Assembly: GCA_964515905.1 (NCBI GenBank)
Contig: CAZEWK010000047.1
Coordinates: forward strand, 1 to 64,000
Length of the DNA stretch: 64,000 nt
Direction: 5' to 3'
DNA from: GCA-2712985 sp964515905
GTDB taxonomy: Bacteria; Pseudomonadota; Alphaproteobacteria; UBA7887
Shown piece after piece: positions 1 to 9,565 of this stretch. The position numbers were made by a program, and so were the translations under genes. The notes below the pieces were generated by a model that was given only the letters and a program-made list of their open reading frames with translations, did no database searches and was not told the origin of the DNA. Position 1 is the first letter of the stretch; each line of letters opens with the position of its first letter.

Positions 1-26
1 TTCACCCTCTCTCTCCTGCCCGCCAT
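1..26 (-). CDS. Possible start of a leftward gene, cut by the window edge
   Basis: An ATG at 24-26 read leftward opens a frame that stays open to the window edge (eight codons, MAGRRERV). An AGGGG ribosome-binding site lies at 34-38, seven bases from the ATG, which is the main support. Eight residues are too few to name a product. If real, the gene diverges from the carboxypeptidase gene at 467 and shares the 440-base spacer with it. Confidence 0.3.
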
Positions 27-466
27 TGAAATACCCCTATCAACTCTCTAATTACCCGGCATACTTGACCGGCAGGTCAACGTAACGTCCCTCCAAGGTT
101 CAATATGATGACCCGCATTATATTGCACCGCAATATATTAGTATATAAAATTTATTGCAATGCACTATTTATAATTCGTCCTAGGATTTTTTAGTTTGCA
201 GTCCAAACTGTTGACTAAGCATTTTTGAAGGATATCAAAAAATTCAAGATGATTTACTGTCAAATTGATGAATTTGGTAAAAAATAAACTGAATACATGG
301 CTTCCGGAATGAGTACACTAGTCGGTATTCCAAACTTCTTTGTGCAGTTAAACCTTCACCAAACTAGAGTAGACAATTATTTTTATTTCGGTATTAATTT
401 GGTGTTTATATACTCCACATCTTGTTGCCACCAACATTTTTAGATTGAATATTTTAAAACACGGAA
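27..466. other. Intergenic region, AT-rich, with one perfect palindrome
   Basis: About 440 bases without a convincing gene. It lies between a possible leftward start at 26 and the rightward gene at 467, so it probably holds divergent promoters. The one clear structure is the palindrome at 119-137. A small leftward ORF at 348-539 overlaps the start of the next gene and looks like no known family; I treat it as chance. Confidence 0.5.
119..137. promoter_or_regulatory. Perfect 19-bp palindrome, candidate operator
   Basis: Two arms, TATATTGC and GCAATATA, are perfect reverse complements around a 3-base centre (ACC). A related self-complementary octamer, ATTGCAAT, lies at 153-160, about 30 bases downstream. 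No U-tract follows, so a terminator is unlikely. The spacing and AT-rich setting suit a dimeric repressor site. I cannot assign a regulator. Confidence 0.4.
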
Positions 467-1750
467 ATGGGATCAGAACAAACTTCTCAAGCTTGCTTGT
501 CCAATGGTATGGGTGCACTGAGATTATCCTTTGTGGCATTTACCCTAGTGATTGCATTAAATTTTTGTTTAACAAGGCCTGTAGAATCTGGCTACGCGGC
601 ATATATCCTGGATGTTAACAGCGGAGCTGTACTCCATTCACGGAATGGCAATACACAAAATTTCCCAGCCTCTATCTGCAAAGTAATGACACTCTACGTC
701 GTATTCAAAGGATTGGATGACGGGAAGTTCACACTTGCAACTATGGTCCCTATCTCACAAAGAGCATCACAACAGCCAGCTTCTAAAATAGGTTTTAAGG
801 CCGGGGATTCTATTATGTTGCAAGATGCAATCCTGGCACTTACTACAAAGTCTGCTAACGACATCGCTACAGCCGTCGCAGAATTTGTATCAGGAACTGA
901 ACGTAACTTTGCAGATGAAATGACAAGGACCGCAAAAAACCTTGGCATGACGAGGACCACTTTCCGAAATGCTTCTGGCTTGCCAAATAGCCGCCAGAAA
1001 ACTACCGCGAAAGACCTCATTACACTTGGCGTAGCGTTATACCGGGATTTTCCCCATTATACACACTACTTTTCTCAGAAAAAATTTACATACCGGGGCC
1101 GTACGTACAGAAATCATAATAACCTTCTCGGGCTCCATGAAGGTGTGGATGGAATAAAAACAGGCTACATACGTGCAGCTGGATACAATTTGATGGTGTC
1201 TGCCCGTTATAAAGGACACCATCTCATAGGAGTTGTGCTAGGAGGTAAAACGGCAAAGCGGCGTGACGCACAAATGGTTCGTCTTCTCAAACGTGCGTAC
1301 GATAGATTGAATCGCAACGACAAATTGTTTGCCTCAATTTCACGGCCTCACCACAAACCCAATTTAACATCGTCTCTGGAAGAAAAGATAATAAGTGTTT
1401 CTCCTGTCAAACCTCCAGACGATCTCACTATCAGTTTGGAGAGTCAGCAGGTATTGCCTGAAGCAAGGGAATATACGGAGGGAATAATCGATGGAAATTT
1501 ATGGAGCGTTCAGCTTGGTGCCTTTTCACGGTACAACGCAGCTGAACGAGTACTCGACAGTGTTGTCCCACTATTCCCAAAACTTTTAGCAAACACTAGA
1601 AAAGAGATCTCTGAAGTCACCGACTCTATCGGAACTTTATATAGAGCGCGGCACGTTGGATTGACCGAATCGTTGGCGAGGCAAGTTTGTGAAAAACTAA
1701 AAACATTGTCTAAGCCTTGTATGATTTCTCCACCTCGTCCTTCTTACTAA
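467..1750 (+). CDS. dacC: D-alanyl-D-alanine carboxypeptidase with C-terminal SPOR domain
   Basis: Penicillin-binding protein of the peptidase S11 family, which trims the terminal D-Ala from peptidoglycan stem peptides in the periplasm. All three active-site motifs are present: SxxK as SICK at residues 69-72, SxN as SAN at 129-131, and KTG at 231-233. A hydrophobic export signal covers about residues 18-36. The last 80 or so residues form a SPOR domain (starting near NLWSVQLGAF), which binds denuded glycan at the division site and is a common fusion in alphaproteobacterial S11 enzymes. The start could instead be the ATG at 509, which places the signal peptide at the very N-terminus. The gene is monocistronic and convergent with the phosphomannomutase gene, 28 bases away. 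The symbol is by family; dacA or dacF would be equally fair. Confidence 0.9.
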   Translation: MGSEQTSQACLSNGMGALRLSFVAFTLVIALNFCLTRPVESGYAAYILDVNSGAVLHSRNGNTQNFPASICKVMTLYVVFKGLDDGKFTLATMVPISQRASQQPASKIGFKAGDSIMLQDAILALTTKSANDIATAVAEFVSGTERNFADEMTRTAKNLGMTRTTFRNASGLPNSRQKTTAKDLITLGVALYRDFPHYTHYFSQKKFTYRGRTYRNHNNLLGLHEGVDGIKTGYIRAAGYNLMVSARYKGHHLIGVVLGGKTAKRRDAQMVRLLKRAYDRLNRNDKLFASISRPHHKPNLTSSLEEKIISVSPVKPPDDLTISLESQQVLPEAREYTEGIIDGNLWSVQLGAFSRYNAAERVLDSVVPLFPKLLANTRKEISEVTDSIGTLYRARHVGLTESLARQVCEKLKTLSKPCMISPPRPSY

Positions 1751-1778
1751 GTAAACATCTATCAACTAAAATACCAGC

Positions 1779-3182
1779 TCAAGAGCTAATTAAATTTTCC
1801 AAGTCAATGTCATGCTTCTTTAGTTCCTGATTTAACATCAATTTCAAATTCTCTAACTGCGTCTTGGTCTTTCCTTCACAACGCGCCACAAGAACTGGCT
1901 GTGTATTCGAAGCACGAAGCAACCACCAGCCATCTTGCGTCGTCACACGGACACCATCTAAACGATTCACCTCTATCCCCTTTAATTCTGCCAAGCTCTC
2001 GTATACTGCCTCAATAATTTGAAACTTATGAGAGTCACTGCACGGAATTCTGATCTCGGGTGTATGGCAAGTCTTTGGAAGTGACTCCCTTAGTTTGGAA
2101 AGAGGATTCTGCGATCGGACAACTAAGTCCAGTAAGCGAACCGCAGCATAAATAGCATCATCAAAACCATAGTATCGATCCGAGAAGAAAATGTGGCCAC
2201 TCATTTCTCCCGCCAATGGCGCATTGAGTTCCCTCATTTTGCTCTTTATGGGCGAATGGCCCGTCCGCCACATCACAGGGATCCCTCCTTTAGCTGCAAC
2301 CTCCTCAAAAAACACTAAACTTGCTTTTACATCTGCGATTACAGTAGCACCCGGCATTTCACGTAGGAGATCCTTGGCGTAAAGCGTTAAGAGTTGGTCC
2401 CCCCAAATTATTTCACCTTTGTCATCAACGACACCTATTCGATCTCCATCCCCATCAAAACCGATTCCCAAATCACAAGAATTGTTAATAACCGCTGAAA
2501 TAAGCTCTTCTAGATTTTCCGCTATAGTCGGATCAGGATGGTGTGAAGGGAATGTTCCGTCTATCGAACCGTTTAAAATTAGATGCTCCCCGGGCAACTG
2601 CTCTACCAAACGTTGCAAAACCTCTCCTGAAGCACCATTTCCAGGATCCCACGCAACCGACAGCCCCGTATTACTTTTATATTCCTGCCGAATTCGTTGA
2701 ACGTAATCTTGTCCAATACTAAAATCTGTCGATACTCCTTCACCTTCCAAGAATTCTCCGTCGGAAATCAAGTTTCCTAAATGCTGAATATCATCATCCC
2801 AAAATGGCATGCCATTAAGCACCAATTTAAATCCGTTGAAATTTGCTGGGTTATGGGAGCCAGTTATCATTACGCCTCCGTCATGCTTGAGGGCGTGCAC
2901 CCCGAAATACAGCATAGGAGTTGGACCTAAACCGAGACGCGTTACCTGGGCACCAGATTTTAGCATGCCCTTTACCAACTCTCTTTCTAGATCTGTAGAA
3001 GAGACCCTGCCATCATATGCCACACACAATTTCGGTTGCCTGCCAATTCGACGGTTAGCTATTGTCGCAAAAGCTTGACCAATGGCATGCGCATCAATTA
3101 GTCGCAAACTATCCCCGACAGTGCCACGAATGTCATATGCTCTAAGAATCGAAGAATCTAAATGAATACTAGCATCCTTCAC
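1779..3182 (-). CDS. Phosphomannomutase/phosphoglucomutase
   Basis: Alpha-D-phosphohexomutase (AlgC/ManB-like, 467 residues) interconverting mannose-6-P with mannose-1-P or glucose-6-P with glucose-1-P in the cytoplasm. The phosphoserine loop TGSHNP is at residues 107-112 with Ser109 as the phosphorylated residue, the metal-binding DGDGDR loop is near 245, and the C-terminal sugar-phosphate loop (RASNTQP) is present. It is the last gene of a four-gene leftward operon (gmd, galU, ugd, this gene) and overlaps the end of ugd by four bases. Its products feed both partners: mannose-1-P for GDP-mannose and glucose-1-P for GalU. Which sugar it prefers cannot be told from the sequence. Confidence 0.9.
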   Translation of the reverse strand: MKDASIHLDSSILRAYDIRGTVGDSLRLIDAHAIGQAFATIANRRIGRQPKLCVAYDGRVSSTDLERELVKGMLKSGAQVTRLGLGPTPMLYFGVHALKHDGGVMITGSHNPANFNGFKLVLNGMPFWDDDIQHLGNLISDGEFLEGEGVSTDFSIGQDYVQRIRQEYKSNTGLSVAWDPGNGASGEVLQRLVEQLPGEHLILNGSIDGTFPSHHPDPTIAENLEELISAVINNSCDLGIGFDGDGDRIGVVDDKGEIIWGDQLLTLYAKDLLREMPGATVIADVKASLVFFEEVAAKGGIPVMWRTGHSPIKSKMRELNAPLAGEMSGHIFFSDRYYGFDDAIYAAVRLLDLVVRSQNPLSKLRESLPKTCHTPEIRIPCSDSHKFQIIEAVYESLAELKGIEVNRLDGVRVTTQDGWWLLRASNTQPVLVARCEGKTKTQLENLKLMLNQELKKHDIDLENLISS

Positions 3183-4507
3183 TGTGCCACCTCAGGACGT
3201 CCTACACTTACGTAATATAAGCCCTCCTCACGCATTTCAGACAATCGATAGATATTTCGTAGATCCACAATTAGAGGGACTTTCATTAGAGTCTTTATCC
3301 TTTTCAGATCAAGCGCTCTAAACTCATTCCACTCCGTGACAATTACCAAAGCTCTCGCACCCTCCAAAATATCGTAGGCAGACGTTCCCCAAATCACAGA
3401 GTCCAAATGCTCCGAAGCAGCAGGCATCCCTACGGGATCATAAGCACTGACACTTGCTCCTGATTCTTGTAACTCTTTGATAATATCAATGCTTGGAGAG
3501 TCCCTTATGTCGTCAGTATTAGGCTTAAACGTCAAACCAAGGATCGCTATTTTTTCTCCCGCAATTACTCCTCCACAAGCAGCGGTAATTTTTTTAACCA
3601 TTTGTTTGCGACGAGCTCTATTCACTGATATCACTGAGTCAATTATTTTCATTGGTGATCCTGAATCTTCACTAGTACGAGCCAAAGCGACCGTATCCTT
3701 TGGGAAGCAACTTCCTCCAAATCCAGGTCCAGGATGCAAAAATTTCTGCCCAATCCTCCCGTCCAATCCCATACCACGGGCTACATCCTGAACGTTGGCA
3801 CCAACCGACTCACAAAGATTAGCGATCTCATTGATGAAAGTAATTTTTGTAGCAAGAAACGCATTTGATGCATATTTAGTTAATTCCGCAGTACAGCGGT
3901 CAGTAAATAACACCGGTGTATCACGTAAAAACAACGGTCTATAAAGTTTCCTGAGTAGAATACGTGCGTGATCAGAATGAGCTCCAACGACAACTCGGTC
4001 TGGTCGCATAAAATCTTCTATTGCAGATCCTTCGCGCAAAAATTCAGGGTTGGAAACTACATCAAAACTACTTCCTGCACTTAAATCGGATCGTCGTTCC
4101 ATTATTCGACGCTCAATCTCATCGCCTGTACCGACCGGAACCGTGGATTTTGTTACAATCACGGTCCGACCCGAAAGCGAATCAGCAATTTCTTCTGCAG
4201 CTGTGTATACATAAGATAAATCGGCGTGCCCATCACCACGTCGACTCGGCGTTCCTACAGCGATAAAAACAGCATCCACCCCAGTTACCGCGGTCGACAA
4301 ATTTGTACTAAAGGTTAAACGACCTGAATCCTGGTTCGCTTTAACAAGACGTTCTAAACCCGGCTCGTAAATTGGAATTTCGCCGTTTTTTAATTTATCT
4401 ATTTTTGATTGCACCTTATCAACACACACTACATCAACACCGAATTCTGAAAAGCAAGCTCCAGACACCAATCCAACGTAACCAGTTCCGACCATTGCTA
4501 TCCGCAT
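3179..4507 (-). CDS. ugd: UDP-glucose 6-dehydrogenase
   Basis: Oxidises UDP-glucose to UDP-glucuronate with two NAD+, supplying acidic sugars for surface polysaccharide. The N-terminal Rossmann motif GTGYVGLVSG is at residues 7-16, and the catalytic cysteine sits in GGSCFPKDT near residue 262. The C-terminal UDP-binding domain includes the GLTFKPNTDD motif. At 442 residues it has the normal length for the bacterial TuaD/RkpK type. It is nine bases downstream of galU, whose product is its substrate, and overlaps the mutase gene by four bases, so the three are almost surely co-transcribed. Confidence 0.94.
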   Translation of the reverse strand: MRIAMVGTGYVGLVSGACFSEFGVDVVCVDKVQSKIDKLKNGEIPIYEPGLERLVKANQDSGRLTFSTNLSTAVTGVDAVFIAVGTPSRRGDGHADLSYVYTAAEEIADSLSGRTVIVTKSTVPVGTGDEIERRIMERRSDLSAGSSFDVVSNPEFLREGSAIEDFMRPDRVVVGAHSDHARILLRKLYRPLFLRDTPVLFTDRCTAELTKYASNAFLATKITFINEIANLCESVGANVQDVARGMGLDGRIGQKFLHPGPGFGGSCFPKDTVALARTSEDSGSPMKIIDSVISVNRARRKQMVKKITAACGGVIAGEKIAILGLTFKPNTDDIRDSPSIDIIKELQESGASVSAYDPVGMPAASEHLDSVIWGTSAYDILEGARALVIVTEWNEFRALDLKRIKTLMKVPLIVDLRNIYRLSEMREEGLYYVSVGRPEVAQ

Positions 4508-4516
4508 AGCTTTTTC

Positions 4517-5401
4517 CTATTCATCACGTAAGAAAAGTGAAAAACGTTTAAGAGCCGCTACAATGTCATCCCGTAAATCTTTTCTAGCCAGTCCATATCC
4601 AATATTAGCCTCAAGAAATCCGATTCTATCCCCGCAATCATAACGCTCACCGTCGAATCTATATCCATCAAACTTTTCAGTTTTTAATAGAGCCGCCATG
4701 GCATCAGTTAACTGAATCTCACCATCCCTGTCCTGTTGCTGTTTTTCCAATTGACCAAAAATTACTGGCTTCAAAATATATCGGCCAATTATGGCCCACC
4801 GAGACGGAGCTACTGAAGGTGCTGGCTTCTCTACAAGTCCTTTAATTTCCACTAGTTTTCCCCTAGTGGTTCCTGGTAACAAGATCCCGTACTTATCTGT
4901 TTCTTTTTGATCTACTTCAGTTATCGCTATCAAATTGCCACCATGTTCAGGGTAAGCACAAATCATTTGGTCTAAACAAGGGACAGTTGATAGAACCAGA
5001 TCGTCGGGCAAAAGGACCGCAAACGGCTCATCACCCACCAGATTCTTTGCACACAGAATGGCATGCCCTAGTCCGACAGGCTCTTCCTGCACAACGACAT
5101 GCATTCTATCCATCCTCAATTGGCAATCGCGAACGACGTCTATCAGAGATTGTTTTCCACTTTGTTCCAAAGCCTTTTCAAGAGAGAGGGACTTTTGAAA
5201 ATGATCTTGTATGGCCCGCTTGTGTGGCGAAACAACAAAAATAAATTCCTCAATTCCCGCATTTGTCGCCTCTTCTACTCCGTATTGTATCAGAGGTTTG
5301 TCTACGACTGGGAACATCTCCTTAGGAACCGATTTCGTCGCAGGCAAAAACCTTGACCCCAATCCTGCTACAGGGAAAACTGCCTTCCTAATCTTCTTCA
5401 A
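4517..5401 (-). CDS. galU: UTP-glucose-1-phosphate uridylyltransferase
   Basis: Makes UDP-glucose from UTP and glucose-1-phosphate. The nucleotidyltransferase signature is at residues 8-45, with GLGSRFLPATKS and then PKEMFPVVDKP, and the sugar-binding GLVEKP motif is also present. Length (294 residues) matches the bacterial GalU family. It sits five bases after gmd and nine before ugd, inside the nucleotide-sugar operon, so it is probably dedicated to surface-polysaccharide supply. Confidence 0.94.
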   Translation of the reverse strand: MKKIRKAVFPVAGLGSRFLPATKSVPKEMFPVVDKPLIQYGVEEATNAGIEEFIFVVSPHKRAIQDHFQKSLSLEKALEQSGKQSLIDVVRDCQLRMDRMHVVVQEEPVGLGHAILCAKNLVGDEPFAVLLPDDLVLSTVPCLDQMICAYPEHGGNLIAITEVDQKETDKYGILLPGTTRGKLVEIKGLVEKPAPSVAPSRWAIIGRYILKPVIFGQLEKQQQDRDGEIQLTDAMAALLKTEKFDGYRFDGERYDCGDRIGFLEANIGYGLARKDLRDDIVAALKRFSLFLRDE

Positions 5402-5406
5402 CGGTT

Positions 5407-6471
5407 CTAATCCCTATCTGTGCGGCGCTCTCGCGCCATCAAACTAAGATCAGCGGCAACCATCTCTCTAACCAAGTCCTTAAACGAAATAGTGTGGTTC
5501 CATCCCAACAGTTTTTTTGCTTTTTCTGGATCACCTAATAAAAACTCTATCTCAGTGGGACGATAGTATCTAGGATCAATCCGCACCAAAACTTTGCCGG
5601 AAGCTACATCAATTCCCTTCTCATGCTCTCCTTCACCTTGCCATTCGATAGTTTTTGTAATTTCAGAAAAGGCAGTTTCTACAAACTCCCTAACACTATG
5701 AGGCACACCCGTTGCAAGAACATAATCATCCGGTTCTGATTGCTGTAATATACGCCACATTCCTTCCACGTAGTCCCGCGCATGCCCCCAGTCCCTAATA
5801 GAATCAAGATTTCCAAGAAATATACAGTCTTGAAGTCCGAGTTCTATGGCAGCTACTGCACGAGTAATTTTTCTCGTGACAAAAGTTTCCCCTCTTACAG
5901 GGCTCTCATGATTAAATAAAATTCCGTTCGACGCGTGTATCCCATAGGCTTCACGATAATTTACACACACCCAGTACGCATATACTTTCGCAGCGCCGTA
6001 TGGACTTCTTGGATAAAACGGTGTGGACTCGTTTTGGGATTGCGAGGTCGTTTTACCAAACATTTCCGATGTCGAAGCCTGATAGAACCTACAGCTTTTT
6101 TCTTTCCCAAGTAAACGGATTGCTTCGAGAATTCTTAGAGTTCCGAGAGCATCGGCATTAGCCGTATATTCTGGAGTTTCAAAACTAACATGCACGTGAC
6201 TCTGGGCCCCAAGGTTATATATCTCAGTGGGTGAAACTTCCTGAATAATTCGGATGAGATTTGTCGCATCTGTCAAATCTCCATAATGAAGATGGAATCT
6301 AGATTTTTCCTCATGTGGATCATTGTACAAGTGGTCAATACGGTGGGTGTTGAAAGATGAAGACCTCCTTTTAATACCATGTACCTCATAGCCTTTTGAC
6401 AAAAGTAATTCAGAAAGATAAGTGCCGTCCTGCCCCGTGACACCGGTTATTAATGCTACTTCCTGGACCAT
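5407..6471 (-). CDS. gmd: GDP-mannose 4,6-dehydratase
   Basis: Short-chain dehydrogenase-fold enzyme that converts GDP-mannose to GDP-4-keto-6-deoxy-mannose, the precursor of GDP-fucose, GDP-rhamnose or GDP-perosamine. Visible motifs are the Rossmann GVTGQDGTYL at residues 9-18, the RRSSSFNTHRI NADP-binding loop, the catalytic YxxxK in SPYGAAKVYAYW near residue 155-165, and FNHESPVRGE. Length (354) is typical. It is the first gene of the four-gene leftward operon. No fcl, rmd or per gene that would use its product is in the window. Confidence 0.94.
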   Translation of the reverse strand: MVQEVALITGVTGQDGTYLSELLLSKGYEVHGIKRRSSSFNTHRIDHLYNDPHEEKSRFHLHYGDLTDATNLIRIIQEVSPTEIYNLGAQSHVHVSFETPEYTANADALGTLRILEAIRLLGKEKSCRFYQASTSEMFGKTTSQSQNESTPFYPRSPYGAAKVYAYWVCVNYREAYGIHASNGILFNHESPVRGETFVTRKITRAVAAIELGLQDCIFLGNLDSIRDWGHARDYVEGMWRILQQSEPDDYVLATGVPHSVREFVETAFSEITKTIEWQGEGEHEKGIDVASGKVLVRIDPRYYRPTEIEFLLGDPEKAKKLLGWNHTISFKDLVREMVAADLSLMARERRTDRD

Positions 6472-6555
6472 TAAAGGCTCCCAACTAAAAAAAGCTCTTG
6501 TTACAACGGAACTTCGGATTTATTACACAGTGACTACAATGGTCAGCCCAACATA

Positions 6556-8337
6556 TTAACCGTTATCGGGATGGGCAGCGTCATCAATTAAAAGCTCTAC
6601 TTCCTGGCGGCCGCCCCAATTATTCATTCGTAAAAACCCTGACACATGAAGACGTCTTGCTGACAAAACTGCCCTACCAAGTGGTTCATCAGCCACTCGA
6701 AACGCAACACCTTTTAGTCGACCCCCCTCATCCCCAGCGAGGATGCAACGCACATGGTTCCCGTCACCCACTTTACTTGCCTTCAGTACCCGTACGTTGC
6801 TAAAAGCAAATCTAGGAGCAGGATTCCCAGCACCAAACGGGCCTAACTGATCAAATGTTTCTATTAAATTTGAGTTTAATGCCGAAACGCTAAGTACACC
6901 GTCAATTGAAAGAGTGGGCTCAGCCTCAAAATGACCTTGCCTTTCAATACGTTTTTCCACAAATTTCTGGAACTCTTGTATTCTGGCTCTATCAATCGTG
7001 AAACCGGCGGCCATAGGGTGGCCTCCACCCGCTGTAACTATATCGCTTTGATACGCTGCAATAACTATTGACCCAATATCGATGTGAGGAACAGACCGGG
7101 CGGAGCCCTTTCCAATCCCTCCATTCAAAGAAATTACCAAACTTGGCTTTTTATAACGTTCCGAAAGTCGGCTTGCGACCAGACCAATTACACCAATGTG
7201 CCAGTCGTCGCTGTACACCACCAATGCCGACCCTGTACATGTATTCTCTTCAACTTGGGCAATAGCCTGTTCCACGTTGAGTAATTCGATCGTTTTTCTC
7301 TCTGTGTTCAATAGGTTCAACTGGTTAGCGAGTTCAATCGCTTTTTCACTATCCTGCGAGGTCAACAAACGATGCCCCAAGTCCGATTTACCTACTCTAC
7401 CTCCAGCATTTATACGAGGCCCCAGTACAAAGCCAAGATGATAACTGTTGGGAGTCGAATCCATCTCAGCCACGTCACACAATGCGGCAATACCTTTGTT
7501 CTTTCGTTTTGCTAGTACCTTTAAACCTTGCCGCACCAATGCCCGGTTTAACCCTTCCAAAGGGACCACATCGCAAACAGTACCTAAAGCCACAAGATCA
7601 AGTAATTCCAACAGGTTTGGTTCATTTTTATTTTTGTAATATCCTACTTGCCTTAACCCCCGGCTCAAGGCAACCACAAGTAGGTACGTCACACCAACTG
7701 CCGCCAGAAATCCTTGTCCACTGCTGTCATCAATGCGATTTGGGTTAACCAAAGCATAGCACTTTGGTAAATCAGGCCCTACAGAGTGGTGATCAAGAAC
7801 AATTACGTCGAGCCCACCGTTGTAAGCACTGTTCAACGCCTCATGGGCGCTACTACCGCAGTCCACCATAACAACTATTTGTGTTCCTGCGGCTCTTAAT
7901 TTTTCAAGTGCATCAATATTGGGCCCATATCCCTCCTTTATTCGATCCGGAATATACACTTCTGACGCCGTCCCTAAGTCGACCAAAAAGTTTCTAAGCA
8001 ATGCAGATGACGTAGCACCATCAACATCATAGTCACCGAAAATTGCAATTTTCTCGCCATTCAGTATCCCATTCAAAAGGCGTTCTACAGCCTTATCCAT
8101 ATCAATTAACTGATAAGGATCGGGCATTAGATCACGTAATTTAGGATCCAAAAAATTAATAACGCCTTCTGGACCGACACCCCTTCCCGCTAATAATCTG
8201 CCTATTATTTCCGGGACTGAATGGCGTTGCGAAATTGCCAACGCCGCACGACTATCTTTATTTCGTTCGTACCATCGAAGACCACGAACTGAATTCACTA
8301 CATTTAGTAGGGGTGGTGACTGGTAGTGGTTAGACAT
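6556..8337 (-). CDS. recJ: Single-stranded-DNA 5'-3' exonuclease RecJ
   Basis: DHH-superfamily exonuclease that resects 5' ends in recombination and mismatch repair. The DHH-domain motifs are clear: GDYDVDGATS near residue 100, DCGSSAHEAL, and LDHHSVGP. The DHHA1 motif GGGHPMAAG lies near residue 440, and a C-terminal OB-fold-like region follows. Length (593) fits the family. It starts 14 bases after glpX ends, and the glpX-recJ order is common in alphaproteobacteria, so the two are probably co-transcribed. Confidence 0.94.
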   Translation of the reverse strand: MSNHYQSPPLLNVVNSVRGLRWYERNKDSRAALAISQRHSVPEIIGRLLAGRGVGPEGVINFLDPKLRDLMPDPYQLIDMDKAVERLLNGILNGEKIAIFGDYDVDGATSSALLRNFLVDLGTASEVYIPDRIKEGYGPNIDALEKLRAAGTQIVVMVDCGSSAHEALNSAYNGGLDVIVLDHHSVGPDLPKCYALVNPNRIDDSSGQGFLAAVGVTYLLVVALSRGLRQVGYYKNKNEPNLLELLDLVALGTVCDVVPLEGLNRALVRQGLKVLAKRKNKGIAALCDVAEMDSTPNSYHLGFVLGPRINAGGRVGKSDLGHRLLTSQDSEKAIELANQLNLLNTERKTIELLNVEQAIAQVEENTCTGSALVVYSDDWHIGVIGLVASRLSERYKKPSLVISLNGGIGKGSARSVPHIDIGSIVIAAYQSDIVTAGGGHPMAAGFTIDRARIQEFQKFVEKRIERQGHFEAEPTLSIDGVLSVSALNSNLIETFDQLGPFGAGNPAPRFAFSNVRVLKASKVGDGNHVRCILAGDEGGRLKGVAFRVADEPLGRAVLSARRLHVSGFLRMNNWGGRQEVELLIDDAAHPDNG

Positions 8338-8351
8338 TTATTCTAACGATT

Positions 8352-9332
8352 TTACTTTGTATTCGGCTCAAAAAATGACTTCCTAGTCACATTGTGTTCG
8401 GCACTAATTAACCTTACAGTTCCTGTCTTGGAACGCATTACTAGTGATTGCGTGCTAGCCGAAACTGTGTTGCGCCTAACTCCACGCAGCATGGACCCAT
8501 CTGTCACGCCCGTGGCTGCAAACATAACTTCCCCTTCTGCCATCTCATCCATTACATACTTTCGAGCAAAATCCTGTATACCAAGTTTTGTGGCTCGACT
8601 TCTCTCTTCATCATTGCGAAACATTAATCTGCCTTGCATCTGGCCACCAATGCATCGAAGTGCCGCCGCTGCAAGTACCCCTTCAGGTGCTCCACCGATG
8701 CCCATATATATATCGATCCCTGTGTCTTCCCGCGCCGTTGCTATTACTCCAGCCACATCACCGTCCTGAATTAGTTGAATTCGTGCACCCGCCTCCCTTG
8801 TTTTGGCAATTAATTCTTCGTGCCTGGGTCGATTCAATATACACGCAACTAAGTCCGAAACATCCTTGCCCTTGGCTTTTGCTAGGTTTTCTAAATTTTT
8901 GCCTATACTTTCGTCGAGATCAACAGTGTTGGCAGACGACCCAGGGCCAATAGCGATTTTATCCATGTATACGTCAGGAGCTTGCAGTAACCCCCCCGCC
9001 TCAGCCATTGCTATAACAGAAAGGGCATTAGCACCCCCTGTTGCACAAATTGTGGTCCCCTCCAGTGGATCAAGTGCAATATCAACCCTTGGACCTCCAG
9101 CTCCAACTTCTTCTCCAATAAAAAGCATGGGGGCCTCATCTCGTTCCCCTTCACCGATGACCACAGTACCATTTATGGCCAAACCGTTTAGTGACTGACG
9201 CATCGCATCAACTGCGGCCTGATCTGCCGCCTTTTCATCGCCACACCCCATTAAGCGTGAACTGGCCAATGCAGCTGCCTCTGTTACTCGAACCACCTCA
9301 AGAGCTAGATTTCTATCCAAAGTACCAACCAT
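8352..9332 (-). CDS. glpX: Class II fructose-1,6-bisphosphatase
   Basis: Metal-dependent, Li-sensitive phosphatase of the GlpX family, which hydrolyses fructose-1,6-bisphosphate in gluconeogenesis (and sedoheptulose bisphosphate in some members). The signature DPLEGTT is near residue 88, with GEGERDEAPMLFIGEEVG before it and GIGGAPEGVLAAAA near residue 215. The length of 326 residues is normal. It lies directly upstream of recJ. In most alphaproteobacteria hom precedes glpX; here it does not (see findings). Confidence 0.94.
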   Translation of the reverse strand: MVGTLDRNLALEVVRVTEAAALASSRLMGCGDEKAADQAAVDAMRQSLNGLAINGTVVIGEGERDEAPMLFIGEEVGAGGPRVDIALDPLEGTTICATGGANALSVIAMAEAGGLLQAPDVYMDKIAIGPGSSANTVDLDESIGKNLENLAKAKGKDVSDLVACILNRPRHEELIAKTREAGARIQLIQDGDVAGVIATAREDTGIDIYMGIGGAPEGVLAAAALRCIGGQMQGRLMFRNDEERSRATKLGIQDFARKYVMDEMAEGEVMFAATGVTDGSMLRGVRRNTVSASTQSLVMRSKTGTVRLISAEHNVTRKSFFEPNTK

Positions 9333-9565
9333 ACCTGCTTAATCACTTTCCTCGTTAGGTCTAAATTGTAGTCGTCCCAGAACTAAAGAAGCATACACCA
9401 CTCAATTGCTCCTGATGCAAGGACTCCGCCAAATCGAGAGTTTTGCCCCAACAATTCTAGCCCCCTAAAAAGGAACTGTCCTACCCGAGATACAAAAATA
9501 TGGCCTGATTCGTTTTTTTATAATAATTAGTCCGATGTAAGGTTAGGACCTAGAATAACGTTGCC

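Noticed and set aside
9333..9565. Remnant of hom in the spacer before glpX
   Set aside because: No frame in the spacer gives readable homoserine dehydrogenase motifs; reported only as an absence.
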